A stretch of 64,000 bases of DNA from Microbotryum silenes-acaulis. Its lineage: Eukaryota; Basidiomycota; Microbotryomycetes; Microbotryales; Microbotryaceae. The notes beneath the pieces are model-generated. The model ran no database searches. It had not been told where the DNA came from and saw nothing but the letters and a program-made list of their open reading frames with translations. Shown one piece after another: positions 1 to 9,949 of the stretch; position 1 is the first letter of the stretch; each line of letters starts with the position of its first letter. Location: assembly GCA_003665825.1 (NCBI GenBank), contig QPFY01000005.1, forward strand, positions 1,054,001 through 1,118,000, written 5' to 3'. Made by a program: the position numbers and the translations under genes.

Positions 1-1
1 C

Positions 2-535
2 AAAAAATCGAGACGACACTATGAGCGTTTCGTCAAGAAGCAAAACGAGCTCTACGCATCCCCTGACGACGCTCGGCAGAACGAACACCGTAAAACGTTC
101 GAAGGGTATTTCTTTGGGCCCGGTTTGTTCAACGAGGCGATGAAGAGGGCTGGGAAGGAGGGGTTGGGGTATATGGGCGATGAGGCGTTAATTTCTTTAC
201 GAAAGGGGGAGGAGGCGAGGTGGGGGTGGCCGAAGGAGGGGGAGGAGGGTCAGGATGGGAGTGTGTATTTGAGAGGGTTTAGGGAATGGAAGGAAGGGTG
301 GGAAAAGGAGGGGAGAGCTTTACCGAGGATCAAAGTGGGGTACGGGAGTGAGGATGGGATGATTCCCAAGAGGGGAAGGGATCATCTCAAGTCTGTGTTG
401 GTCGATCAGCTGGGTTTGGTCAAAAGGGAGGATTGGAGAGAGATCCGGGGTGCAGGACATGATGATACGCTCGGTGTGACGACGTTGACTGAGCCTTGGT
501 GTCAGAGCGTTGTGGCTTCTGCAGAGGGGAACTAG
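2..535 (+). CDS. alpha/beta-hydrolase family protein, C-terminal part
   Basis: The frame is open from base 2 to a stop at 533-535, so only the last ~177 residues are in the window. The tail has the late part of an alpha/beta-hydrolase fold: a GSEDGMIP loop, where the acid residue normally lies, then about 45 residues later GAGHDD, the usual site of the catalytic histidine. The nucleophile serine would lie upstream of the window. The segment between is rich in Gly, Glu and Trp and looks like a lid or linker. Substrate unknown. The family call rests on these two loops only; no start, signal peptide or N-terminal domain can be seen. Confidence 0.55.
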   Translation, partial: KKSRRHYERFVKKQNELYASPDDARQNEHRKTFEGYFFGPGLFNEAMKRAGKEGLGYMGDEALISLRKGEEARWGWPKEGEEGQDGSVYLRGFREWKEGWEKEGRALPRIKVGYGSEDGMIPKRGRDHLKSVLVDQLGLVKREDWREIRGAGHDDTLGVTTLTEPWCQSVVASAEGN

Positions 536-711
536 AGCGGTGTCTATTTATTGGAGTGTTGTAAAATCCTTTCGATTGGGTGCGTTGTGTGTATACAGCG
601 ATGGACGCCTAGCATTGCATGTCCAGAGAGTGAGAGCAAAACTGAGAGATGAGAGTAGACCCGAGAAGAGAGTAATAGGGTTCGAGCGAGCGTGTCTTGA
701 GTTGTGTGCGC

Positions 712-1425
712 TCAGATAACGACGATACTTGGTGGGGTGTATCGTTTGCTGTAGTAGACCGACTTGCCAACCTGTGCGATGGGGAACGAGTGGGGGTCAG
801 CGGATGAGTTCCCTTTAGGCCGCCCTAGGCCGGGCTCCATCGCCACGAGCTGGGTCAACCATCGACATCACAATGTATTCCATCGGCCTATGCTCAAAAC
901 TCACCTCCCAACCCGGCACGTCCTTCATGATCTCCTTCTCACGGGCCAAAGCGGCGTGTTCCCTTCGGTAGATGTCGCGGTCGGCTTCGGCCAACAGCAA
1001 GGGCACGAGGTGGATTCGTGACCAGACTTTTTCGCGTTGCAGTTCCCTGATTCGAGTACGGAGTCGATGATTAGTTTCATTGTTGGAGATGGAGAATTCC
1101 TACTCCAGCTGTCCGCTACGACCTGCGCTGGAAGCTGATCACTGGCGCCCATCGCCTCCTAGCCGGGTCCCAACCCCAGCCCGACCACTCACCTCTTCTC
1201 CAAGTTACCCAAGCCAACCCTCCAGAACCCAAAAGCACAGATAGCGGTGACAGCACCAAAGATGAGCGCTCCCCCCGGTCCTTTGGTCGGCAGGTTGCGC
1301 TTGTACTTGATCGCTTCGAAGCCGCCGGCGGGGGGCAGGTCCCTTTGGAAGAAGAGGGCTCAGTTGTATAGTACGAGGTGGTGGGTCGATGGATAAACGC
1401 TGGCTTACTGCTTGTAGGTGACCAT
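712..1425 (-). CDS. NADH:ubiquinone oxidoreductase subunit NDUFA13 (GRIM-19/B16.6)
   Basis: Accessory subunit of mitochondrial complex I. Four exons on the minus strand (1409-1425, 1193-1342, 905-1046, 712-771) join to 122 residues starting MVTYKQDLPPAGGFEAIKYK. Family hallmarks are the QDxPPxGGF start, YKRNLPTKGPGG just before a single membrane-spanning segment (ALIFGAVTAICAFGFWRVG), the RELQREKVW and PLLLAEADRD helix after it, and the MKDVPGWE-VGKSVYYSKRY end. All junctions use GT-AG and restore frame. The first exon is only 17 nt. Length matches fungal homologues (about 120-140 residues). It is divergent from the RRM gene starting at 1679, with a ~250-bp shared promoter. The call is secure. 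Confidence 0.93.
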
Positions 1426-1563
1426 GATCTGCGGTGACTGGGTGTGGCGAGAGCGCAACGAGTTGAGTCCGGCGTTGACTCCGCCCGCGCCAATCGCCTG
1501 CCATCGCTCGCACGCCAAGGCGCGGCCACCCGGTCTGGTGTCACTTGGCCCCTCTGTCACTTG

Positions 1564-1620
1564 CCATCCTCGCCATCCTCGCCGTCCTCGCCATCCTCGC
1601 CATCCTCGCCATCCTCGCCA
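1564..1620. repeat. 9-bp tandem repeat CATCCTCGC-like in 5' leader
   Basis: About six copies of a nine-base unit (consensus CCATCCTCG, one unit with G for A) lie in the leader between the divergent NDUFA13 and RBM42-like genes. The unit length is a multiple of three, so the tract reads open in several frames and produces artefactual Leu/Ala/Ile- or Pro/Ser-rich ORFs. Confidence 0.8.
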
Positions 1621-1678
1621 CACAAGCAGGCGCACCCACCCACTCGCAACTCAACCACCCACACACTACTTCTCCGTC

Positions 1679-2731
1679 ATGGCATACAACCCTTACGCCA
1701 ACCCGTATGCCCAACCAGCCGCGGGGCCATACGCCGGTCCCTCAGCACACGCCTCGACGAGCACCACCCACATCACTCCGTCCTACCCAGCCGCCTACCC
1801 CTACGCCCCACAGGCCGTCCCAACCAACCCGGGCTACCCGTCCACCTCGACCCTCCCCATGGCCGCCGGTCCCATATTTCCCGGTTACGCCCACATGCCC
1901 CCACCCCTTCCGCAGACGATGGCCTTGGGTCCGCCACAACCGGGTGGTGCGTACGATCTCGATCTGGCGCAACAACAATCGGCTTACACCCCGGAGGGAG
2001 CCCAGAGGGCCGCCGCGCACGTCAAGGCCCATCAGGAACGCAAGCAGAAACCCCAGGGACGCACGACCGTGCTGCGCAAAGGTGGGGGGGAGGTGTGGGA
2101 GGATGCGACTTTGATGGAATGGGATCCAAGTCAGTCGCGCTCTCGAACCCTAATCGGTGTCTCTCGCTCTCTCTGTCCCTCGAGTCGCTGCTCACTTCCC
2201 TGTTCGTGTTGCAGCCCACTTCCGCCTCTTTGTCGGTGACTTGGACCCTTCGCTTTCCGAAGATCAGTTCAGGGAAGCCTTCACTGGTAATGGCCGTTAC
2301 AAGTCCTTCGTCAAGAGCAAGATCATCCGTGACAGAAAGACCAACAAGGGCAAAGGGTACGGCTTCGTTTCCTATTCCGATCCGGAAGACTTTCTCAAGG
2401 CTTGGAAGGAATTAAACGGTCAGTCGACCGACGACGAGTGCGTCCCTGTCCAGATGACGAACTGACTTGTATCCCGAACCGAACCGAACCGAACCGAACA
2501 GGCAAATACGTCGGCACCCGACCGGTCAAGATCTCCAAAGCCACCACCGGGGTATCTGCCGTCAACATCGGAGCCAAGAAAGCCGCCGTGCTCGACTCGA
2601 AAAAGGTGCGAAAATCTGGAACGGTCCCTTATGAAAAGGCCAAGGCCAAGGAGGCCGAGGGAGGACATATGAATAAGAACTCGAATGGGTTCGGACCGCA
2701 GAGGGTTGGCAAGAGTTATATTCGACGATGA
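1679..2731 (+). CDS. RBM42-like RNA-binding protein (single RRM)
   Basis: Three exons (1679-2129, 2215-2418, 2502-2731) give 294 residues. The N-terminal half is low-complexity, rich in Pro, Tyr, Ala and Asn (starts MAYNPYANPYAQP). The C-terminal half holds one RRM: RNP2 is LFVGDLDP and RNP1 is KGYGFVSY, followed by NGKYVGTRPVKI and a basic tail ending VGKSYIRR. The order Pro-rich region, one C-terminal RRM beginning FRLFVGDLDPSLS, then a Lys-rich tail is typical of RBM42, a nuclear RNA-binding protein linked to splicing and RNP complexes. The second intron contains a short GAACC tandem repeat before its acceptor. The start is the first ATG after the leader repeat. Confidence 0.87.
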
Positions 2732-2990
2732 GGGGGAAAACCAGGTTTCAGTATGTTGAAGGTATTTGCTGCCCTCACGTTTCGGTGGAAGTGCGTTACT
2801 CGCTGTACATAGGCAATGCAATGGGCTGATTCATTAAACGTTCAAGAATTTATCCATTAGGATGGCGGTAGCACCCGATGGGCTCGGCCATCAACTCCAG
2901 CAAAGTCAGGTGTATATGCAAACGATGAGCACCTGCGTATAATATAAAAAAGATGCTAGTGCAACTATGTCCAAATATGATATGAGAAAC

Positions 2991-5072
2991 CTACTCCGTT
3001 CCGACCCTCCTCTTGACTCGAACCTTGACATCCCCTACGAATTGGAAGATGCTCATCCCAGCTGTGCGACAACAAATAGTCATGAAACGGTCAACTCTTC
3101 ATCTCAACGTACTTGAAACATTCCTTCGAAGAATCGACTCACGTCTACCCGGTGCCGGTAGGGGTGCGATACCCGTACTGCCATCGATGAACCTCAACGT
3201 CTTCGTCGGGGTCGAAGTTTCTCTCGGTAGTACGGTGATTTCGAAGCGGGATAACGTCTCGATCACCATGGCTTTGAGTTCGGAATAGGCGAGATTGCGC
3301 CCTTCGCACTGCGTGTGGTCGACACCGGTGGAAGAAAGAGATCAGCTCACCTTTCCAGAGGGGGACAGAGGCGATTTCGAGCTCCGGAGTGGACGTACGA
3401 TCGAGACACCCCCGCCAAAAGCCCTGACCTCCCTCGTCCTCTTACTCCTCGTACCCGCCGCTTCTCCCTCCCTATCAATGAACCTCTTCCCGTCCCACAA
3501 TTTGGCATCCTCCCATTCTTGCTCATCGAGATGAGCGATTCGCGTTACGGCCGCGATACGAGAACCTTGTGGGATCCAATAATCACTGCTGGCCGGTGGA
3601 GCTTTGTCCTCCTTGGTGAGCTCGTAGTCGTCTTCCCGTTCGATGCGAAGTAAAAATCCCTTCTGGACATCCCTCAGACTCGACGTCGAAGACGCTAAAC
3701 GAAGAGTCTCGTGAATCGCCGAAGAGAGGATCGGAAGAGCCGTCGACGCCAGATCGGCTTGGGTCGGTGCAGCGCCGCAGAGGGAGGAGAGGAAATGGCC
3801 GATCTCTTGGAGTATCTTGGGGTATAAAGGGGATTGGATGACGTAGAGGATGATCCACACGGCGGCAAAGGGGCCGTTGGCTTGGAGTGCCCTGCGCACA
3901 CGATCTTCCGACGTCGAATCAATCCCAACCATCTCAGAAGAAATCGATCAAAGGTGAAGATGACGTACCACAGCGTCCCATTCAACGTCGTCCCAATTTC
4001 AAAATCCGTCAACCCATTCTCCTTCGAACTATCGACGGTATCCCTGACCAGTCCCTTCTCCTGCAACCCAGGTGCTCCATCTCTCACCCACGCCCCAAAA
4101 AATTTCCTCAATCGATCCCTCCCTTTCACTCCCTTCCGAACGAAGGGCACCATCTTGAGCACCGATAGAGGCATGACTTCACCCGCGACGGGGGGGAAAG
4201 CGAGATCGAATTCATCAAAGAGCTTGCGAAACTCTTCGAGTGAGGAGATGCCATATTTGGGCGAGGTGTCAAAGTCGAGCAACTGAGGTCCAAAAACGGC
4301 CGCGAGCCCAGCGTCGAACATCGTATCCCTGATCCAAGTGACTAAACCCATCTCGACGCCTTCAGACGACTCGGTGTCCGCATCAAGCCGTTGTGCGAGC
4401 TGTTCGAGCTTGTCACGTAAGTAAGAAACGAAGGTATCGATCGGTTCTTCGAGTCGATTCTTGCTTAAAGCTCGACCATGGGCGGGGAAGAGAACGCCGT
4501 GCCATAGGACGACGTCGCGGAAGATGGGGGTCGAGCCTCCAAAGGCGGAGCGGAGCATGGTCATTCGGATAGGACCCTGTCAGGAGCTTGCTAGCGCGTT
4601 AGCTCAATCTGCCTTCTCCTAATTTAGGGAGGCCCGAGACACGGGGAGGGAAGGACAAATCCTGCTGTACTGACAAAGTCCAGGGTCGAGGTCGATGTTT
4701 CGTACACTTTGGAGACGGTCGCAGGATCGAGGACAAAGTATTGCTTCAGCGGCCAAGGGAGGTAGACGATCGGCCCGTAGGTTCGCTTGAGGGAGACCAG
4801 GAACTCGTCCTCGTGCTTGACGAGCCTACAGCGCAGGGAAGCGAATGAGATCCGGGCACTGTTCGTGATTGGTAGCCAGAGTTGAGGAATTAAACTTGCC
4901 GATACGTAGCCAAGAGGCCCCGCGCGAACCCGGGCATGTAACGAGGTCCATAAGTGGGTGGAGCCCCTCGACAGCCGCCGTAGAAGAGCCACAGGAACAG
5001 CGGCGCGAGCAGCGATGGCAGATAGACGGCCATCGACTGGGCCCAGCTGATGTAGCAATGGATGCAAGGCAT
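2991..5072 (-). CDS. cytochrome P450 monooxygenase
   Basis: Multi-exon minus-strand gene. The N-terminus has a membrane anchor (VYLPSLLAPLFLWLF) and a short Pro-rich hinge. Splicing a GTATCG...TAG intron joins this to a typical early P450 segment (RTYGPIVYLPWPLK, FVLDPATVSKVY). Later come the K-helix ExxR (ETLRLASS), a PERF-like segment (WDGKRFID), and the haem loop, which is split by an intron at FGGGVSI/CEGRNLA, so the Cys ligand opens the next exon. The last exon reads VGDVKVRVKRRVGTE then stop. The I-helix region is also split by an intron. The start is uncertain: in-frame ATGs lie at 5072 and 5033, both before the anchor. CYP family and substrate cannot be named; parts resemble the CYP7/CYP8-like group. 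Confidence 0.85.
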
Positions 5073-5640
5073 GCTTGACTCGTCGGATGTCCGCCAGACT
5101 GGGGTGGTGTGAGAGCGTGGCCCCGAACGAGGAGGGGAGAAGGAGAGGGACAACCCAGCTCTTGGGCATCCGCCGGATGCGCGTCAGCAAGACCGTCTGA
5201 AAGCAAGTCTTGACTTTCAGTCTTGATCGGAAGTCGATAGTTCTAGCTACTCAGAGTGTACTTGGTTGTTTTGTAAGGCCTCCCCTTACAACAACGGTGG
5301 ACCCGAAGTTGTAATCAGCGCGACACGTGGCCTCCGCACCTGTCAGCAGCGAACAACGACGCCGCTGTGGGACGACTCGGACTAGGCTCCGAGTCATGGA
5401 CCATGGTGTGGCTCATCCTCCTCCATGAACCTCCTACTTTTATATTGAAAAAGAGGTAGTATCTGCTCTTGGTCACAAATATTTTGCTTTGATGCTGTTG
5501 CATTCCTTAATCTCAAAGACAGTAGACACTGCACCGCCTCGGAGTCACTGCGACTGCACGCCGATATTTGCGCGCGGCGCATGGGAAGGGCGACAGAGGG
5601 CGACAGCCTCTTTCGCCCGCGCCAAGATCGCCTTCCGCCG
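5073..5640. other. intergenic region upstream of the P450 gene
   Basis: Presumed P450 promoter. No convincing gene; short ORFs on the minus strand have no recognisable domain. The region abuts a foldback element. Confidence 0.5.
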
Positions 5641-5835
5641 CAGGGCTTCGCATTAGATCAGATAGATGCCTATCTATATCTACACCTCCTATAACTATCG
5701 TTCATCTATCTATATGGCCAATAGATAGATGAACGATAGTTATAGGAGGTGTAGATGGCCATATAGATAGATGAACGATAGTTATAGGAGGTGTAGATAT
5801 AGATAGGCATCTATCTGATCTAATGCGAAGCCCTG
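5641..5835. mobile_element. foldback element: perfect 79-bp inverted repeat
   Basis: Bases 5641-5719 and 5757-5835 are exact reverse complements (79 bp each, no mismatch by eye). The 37-bp spacer 5720-5756 is itself a second copy of part of the right arm (ATAGATAGATGAACGATAG...). The unit therefore holds two direct copies and one inverted copy of the same block and would form a long hairpin. Complementarity stops abruptly at both ends. No coding capacity and no clear target duplication. It resembles a MITE or foldback transposon; a one-off palindromic duplication is the alternative. Confidence 0.8.
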
Positions 5836-6285
5836 GAAGAGGTCGAGGGGCCGTGGTGCGCCGCACAACCGACTTATCTGAAATTGACCCCATTAGGCCC
5901 CATGCATCAGCGCATCAGCAAGGAGTCGAAGGAGTCGACCTACTTGAGACTCGGCCCAGAGCTGCCCAGAGTCAAGTGGCCGATTGCCTGAGGTCGGGAA
6001 CTATCGCGAACATCCGCTTCATCTCCTGCTTTCGTGTACCGACTCCACCTTGTTTTCGATTCGACTGGATCTCTGGTAACCGCTCGCTTTTCAACGAAAA
6101 GCTGCGCCATTCGGCGGGAATAGTAAAAACCTAGTACTCCACTGGAGTACTCCACTGCATTGCCGGCGTCGAGGGTTCTCATAGGATCAGATCTGATCTG
6201 ATCCTGATCCTAATTTTTAGGATCAGATCGATCCTGATCCTAGCTGGGCAGGATCAAGATAGGATAGATCATGCCTCGGAGAAAG

Positions 6286-6371
<86 letters not shown>
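6286..6371. repeat. long poly-A then poly-G homopolymer tract
   Basis: About 54 bases of A (one G interruption) pass directly into about 32 G. The tract lies inside the hAT-like element, and its reverse strand reads as a poly-Pro/poly-Phe pseudo-ORF. Exact length is likely to be unreliable in any assembly. Confidence 0.9.
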
Positions 6372-6476
6372 CGGGGGAGGCGATGTAGCGTCGTTACTTG
6401 GTAGATAGCCCTTTAACTGATACCTGCCGTTCACAAGAGCGCGCTACAGGGTATGTACCACTATCCGACATGACCT

Positions 6477-6725
6477 TTGTTACACAAATCTAAACTGACT
6501 ATAAAATCATGTTCGCATTTTGTAGATGTCATGCGAAACCCACCTACACCGGCGAGGGCAACGCGCGCAATCGGAGCTCATAAAAAAAGGCGAATCAGTG
6601 AGGTGATCATTTCGGATGATGATGATGATAATGATTCCGACAAGGATGAGGAAGATAGTTATGATGGGCACAATAGTGGTGGTAGTAGTGAGAATGATGC
6701 GCTCAACACCGATAGCGACAACTAG
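6477..6725 (+). CDS. small acidic-tailed ORF inside the hAT-like element
   Basis: An 82-codon ORF (first codon TTG; the first ATG-type start is internal at MRNPPTP, around 6531). It has a basic middle (AHKKRRISEV) followed by a run of Asp, Glu, Ser and Asn to the stop. No transposase domain (no RW...D motif or BED zinc finger) is visible. It may be the remnant of a linker from an autonomous relative, or simply low-complexity sequence. Expression is unsupported. Confidence 0.3.
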   Translation: MLHKSKLTIKSCSHFVDVMRNPPTPARATRAIGAHKKRRISEVIISDDDDDNDSDKDEEDSYDGHNSGGSSENDALNTDSDN

Positions 6726-7038
6726 TGAGATGTAGTCATCTGTTGCCATATAAGGCAGTTAAATGTCTCAGATCAAATTGATCCTTCTGGATAGGATCAA
6801 GAAAGGATAGATCAACGCGGATTGGGGAAAAAAAAAGATCGGATCTGATCCGATCCTCCGGTGATCTGATCCTATGAGAACCCTTGGCCGGCGTGAAGCT
6901 TTCGCTCAACCGAGCTCCGACCGCTCTCCCCCTCGCCGCGCCACTTCTGTGGAGTCGAGACGCCGCTAGCCACCGACCTCTTCTTCCCGCCACTCTCTTG
7001 CCAACCATCGCCCAGGAGGGTCCACACCGTGATACAAG

Positions 7039-8617
7039 ATGAAGTGAGCAACTTTGCATTGCACATAGCTCTTCTACATTGCACAGAGGGGTCCTAATTG
7101 ATTGGCGACGCCATCTCGTCACAGCTACATCCAACTCGAAAAGCTCGGAGAAGGCACCGTGAGCTCCCAAGTTCGGGAACTTGAGTTGTGCATACTATAA
7201 CTGATCATCAGCTCATCGTCGCTTGAACTCACAGTACGCCACCGTACACAAGGTCGGTCAAGTGCCCCTCGCAATCCCCAAATGTCGTTCAGCCCCCAGT
7301 TCCCCGGGCGACGGGCTATGGGCATCGTCGTGGCTACGGGACATTGTTTTCGCTGAACCTTTGCCGCCATTGATCTCATAGGGAAGGTCACGTATCACGA
7401 ATGAACTGGTCGCTCTGAAAGAGATACACCTCGACGCCGAGGAAGGCACTCCCTCGACCGCGATCCGCGAGATCAGTCTGATGAAGGAGCTCAAGCACCC
7501 CAACATTGTTCGCCTGTACGACGTCATCCATACCGAAGCCAAGCTCATGCTCGTATTCGAGTTCATGGACCTCGACCTCAAAAAATACATGGATTCGCAC
7601 GGTGACCGAGGCGCGCTCGAGCCCGCCGTCGTCCGTTCCTTCATGTGGCAATTGCTCAAGGGCACCGCGTTCTGCCACGACAACCGAGTCCTTCACCGTG
7701 ATCTCAAGCCGCAGAATCTGCTCATCAACAAGAAGGGCGAGCTCAAACTCGCCGATTTCGGTCTCGCGCGTGCGTTCGGTATCCCCGTCAACACGTTTTC
7801 CAACGAGGTCGTCACATTGTGGTATCGCGCACCCGATGTCTTGTTGGGCTCAAGAACATACTCGACCAGTATTGACGTATGGAGCGCCGGGTGCATCATG
7901 GCAGAGTGAGTGATGGAAATCGTCGAAATACTAAGATCCGCCTCGCGAGGAACGTTGACCGACGAACGTGCGCTCCAGGATGATCTCGGGTGTGCCCCTG
8001 TTCCGAGGACGAGACAACAACGATCAGCTGAACCAGATCTTGCGAATCTTGGGGACCCCGGATGAAGCCACACTGCGTCGGATTGCCTCCGAATCGGTGA
8101 GCCTCGAGGCGTAACATGCGCTCGGCACCCTCGCTGCGACGCTGATTTTGGATGCTCTGCTCGAATGCAGCCCGAGATCCAACTTCGACCATTCCCTCGA
8201 TTAAACAGGGTCCCTTTCGCTTCGCTCTACCCGAAAGCTCACCCCGTTGGTGAGTTCAGTCGAGAAGAGTAGCGAGACTGGTAGCTGATGTGGTCACTCA
8301 CAGCTCTCGACCTGCTCGACAAGCTGCTCCAATTCGATCCCGCTCGTCGTATCGACTGCACGACTGCGCTTCACCAGTGCGTGTACATTCACACTCGGGA
8401 GTGCATCTCTGGCTGTACTGACGTAGACTCTTCCGTCACACCTCATAGCCCGTACTTTGGCCAAGCGGCGCAGCAGCAGACGGCGCAGCAACAACAACAG
8501 AGCTCATTACAGCAGCAGCAACAACAACAGGCGCAAGCTCAGGCTCAAGCCCAAGCCCAAGCACAGTCGAAAGCTCAATACAGGGCTCAACCTGGTGCTT
8601 ATGCTGCTCAGGGCTAG
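7039..8617 (+). CDS. cyclin-dependent kinase, Pho85/Pef1 (CDK5-like) type
   Basis: Eight exons (7039-7043, 7125-7158, 7235-7252, 7382-7905, 7979-8096, 8171-8249, 8304-8376, 8449-8617) give 339 residues. The start [13 protein letters not shown] requires a first exon of only five bases (ATGAA). Kinase motifs: glycine loop GEGTYATVHK, VALKEI lysine, PSTAIRE cyclin helix, [10 protein letters not shown] catalytic loop, DFGLA, and the Pho85-type [19 protein letters not shown] activation segment with WSAGCIMAE. The sequence follows Pef1/Pho85/CDK5 rather than Cdc2. Pho85-type kinases pair with Pcl cyclins in phosphate, metabolic and cell-cycle control. The C-terminus is extended by an unusual Gln/Ala-rich tail (about 55 residues, QQ and AQ repeats). 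The hAT-like element lies immediately upstream. Confidence 0.93.
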
Positions 8618-9940
8618 GTTCTGGTTCTACATGAATGCCTAGAGCTGCCCGCTCCCTCGCCCTTTCTTGCTGTTCTTGCTTTGCTGTGGTTGTACTTCGC
8701 CGTGATCTCTTTTTTTTACCGAGTGGGATTCGTGTATTTATGATGGGAATGGGGTAGGTGACGTTTCATCATCTTGACGACATCAAATGTAACATAGGAC
8801 CCGCCGTCCAAATAACAACCTGTAGTACCGGACCCGTCGGACTATGTTAGAAACTTTGGAAACGGCCTCGCATTGGCCTATGGGCTTTCGGAATTGACAT
8901 CGCGTCGTTTCGTTTGAGGGAGCAATGACTGATTCTGCATGTCGTGGTTTCAAAATCAGAGGGGTTCGAGGGGGGCGGGCTCAAAGCCGAGACTCAACCT
9001 CGTTTTCGGCCCCGATGGTGTCTGATCACGTCATGACGACAACACCCCCTTGAATTCCGAAACCAGCCCTCACTTAGTACTACTTATCATCTCACAATCG
9101 CGCGCTCGCCGCTCCGAATTTGTATACGCGTCGAAGCCGATGACTCGAAGTTAGAGCAGCCCCTTTACCCTAACTAGTAAAAAAAAAGTGTCGATCCGCG
9201 ACCCATGTACCTAAAATCGCTGTTTTTGTCTGTGTTGCGGGCCGGAGGGCCGCAAGTGGTGAATGCATCAGTATACTGTTGAGTCTGCCGCACCTGCCTG
9301 TGGTATCGGCGTCCCAACCAAAAGTCATGTACGACCCTTTCTGCATTTTCTGGACCATAGAAGTCGAGCTACAGCCCGACTACAATTTTTGTCGAATTTT
9401 GATATGGTGTGGAACTATTGATCAGTTTGTTTTGGATTTAATGTATAGCAAGCGCGTGGGTTTGCATGACACTTCTTCTACAGATCTCAGGCGTGGTCTC
9501 GCTGTCGTTGACGCGCGGGCGCGGGCGCGGGCACGGCTACGCTGCGCGATGCCCCGTCGATCACGTGACATATTTTTGGCATCCCGACACCGGTTTTAGG
9601 AGCTCAACAACAACATGAGGTTCCAGAAACTGTGAATATCCCCGCGCTACTCTCTCTAATTTTCGCCTTTTCCCTCCCACTCTCATCGAAGTTTCGTGAC
9701 AACCGCGCTGAGTCTCTGCCGCGAGGGTAGCGCCGTACGATAGCGTACCGCCGTACCATGGGAGACCATGGGCCTGCTCGAGCTTGCTCGAGCGCCCGCT
9801 GCTGGGCCCGCTGCTCGACTCTCCTCTTCGTCCCGCTCCGATCAACAGAATCAGCTCCCCGCGCGTGATGACAACCACTCGACCGATCTTGGTATTGCGA
9901 CCCGTATAAGCGTCCGCCGTACAGCTTTGTAGAACGGTCA
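8618..9940. other. intergenic region, no gene seen
   Basis: About 1.3 kb between the kinase stop and the first recognisable Helitron-derived codons. Short ORFs occur on both strands but none shows a domain or splice-consistent extension. A short GCGCGGGCGCGG-type run lies near 9518-9535. Confidence 0.5.
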
Positions 9941-9949
9941 GCGTGGTCA

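Larger units (their letters stand above)
6170..6886. mobile_element. non-autonomous hAT-like DNA transposon with 8-bp target duplication
   Basis: A 717-bp element flanked on both sides by GCCGGCGT (6162-6169 and 6887-6894), an exact 8-bp target-site duplication. Terminal inverted repeats are 24 bp with one mismatch: left begins CGAGGGTTCTCATAGGATC, right, read inwards, CAAGGGTTCTCATAGGATC. Eight-base duplications and a short TIR of the form CA(N)GGGTTCTCA are characteristic of the hAT superfamily. Subterminal regions are packed with GGATC/GATCC motifs on both sides (6180-6275 and 6770-6870), as expected for transposase binding sites. The centre holds a long A/G homopolymer tract and one 82-codon ORF but no transposase, so it would need one supplied in trans. 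It lies ~150 bp upstream of the Pho85-like start codon. Confidence 0.85.

Noticed and set aside
1418..2239. Longer plus-strand frames running through the 9-bp repeat upstream of the RBM42-like start
   Set aside because: They overlap NDUFA13 exon 1 and the leader repeat. The ATG at 1679 and the splice sites downstream give the expected protein.
6240..6434. Minus-strand ORF with long poly-Pro and poly-Phe
   Set aside because: It is just the A/G homopolymer tract of the hAT-like element read on the other strand.
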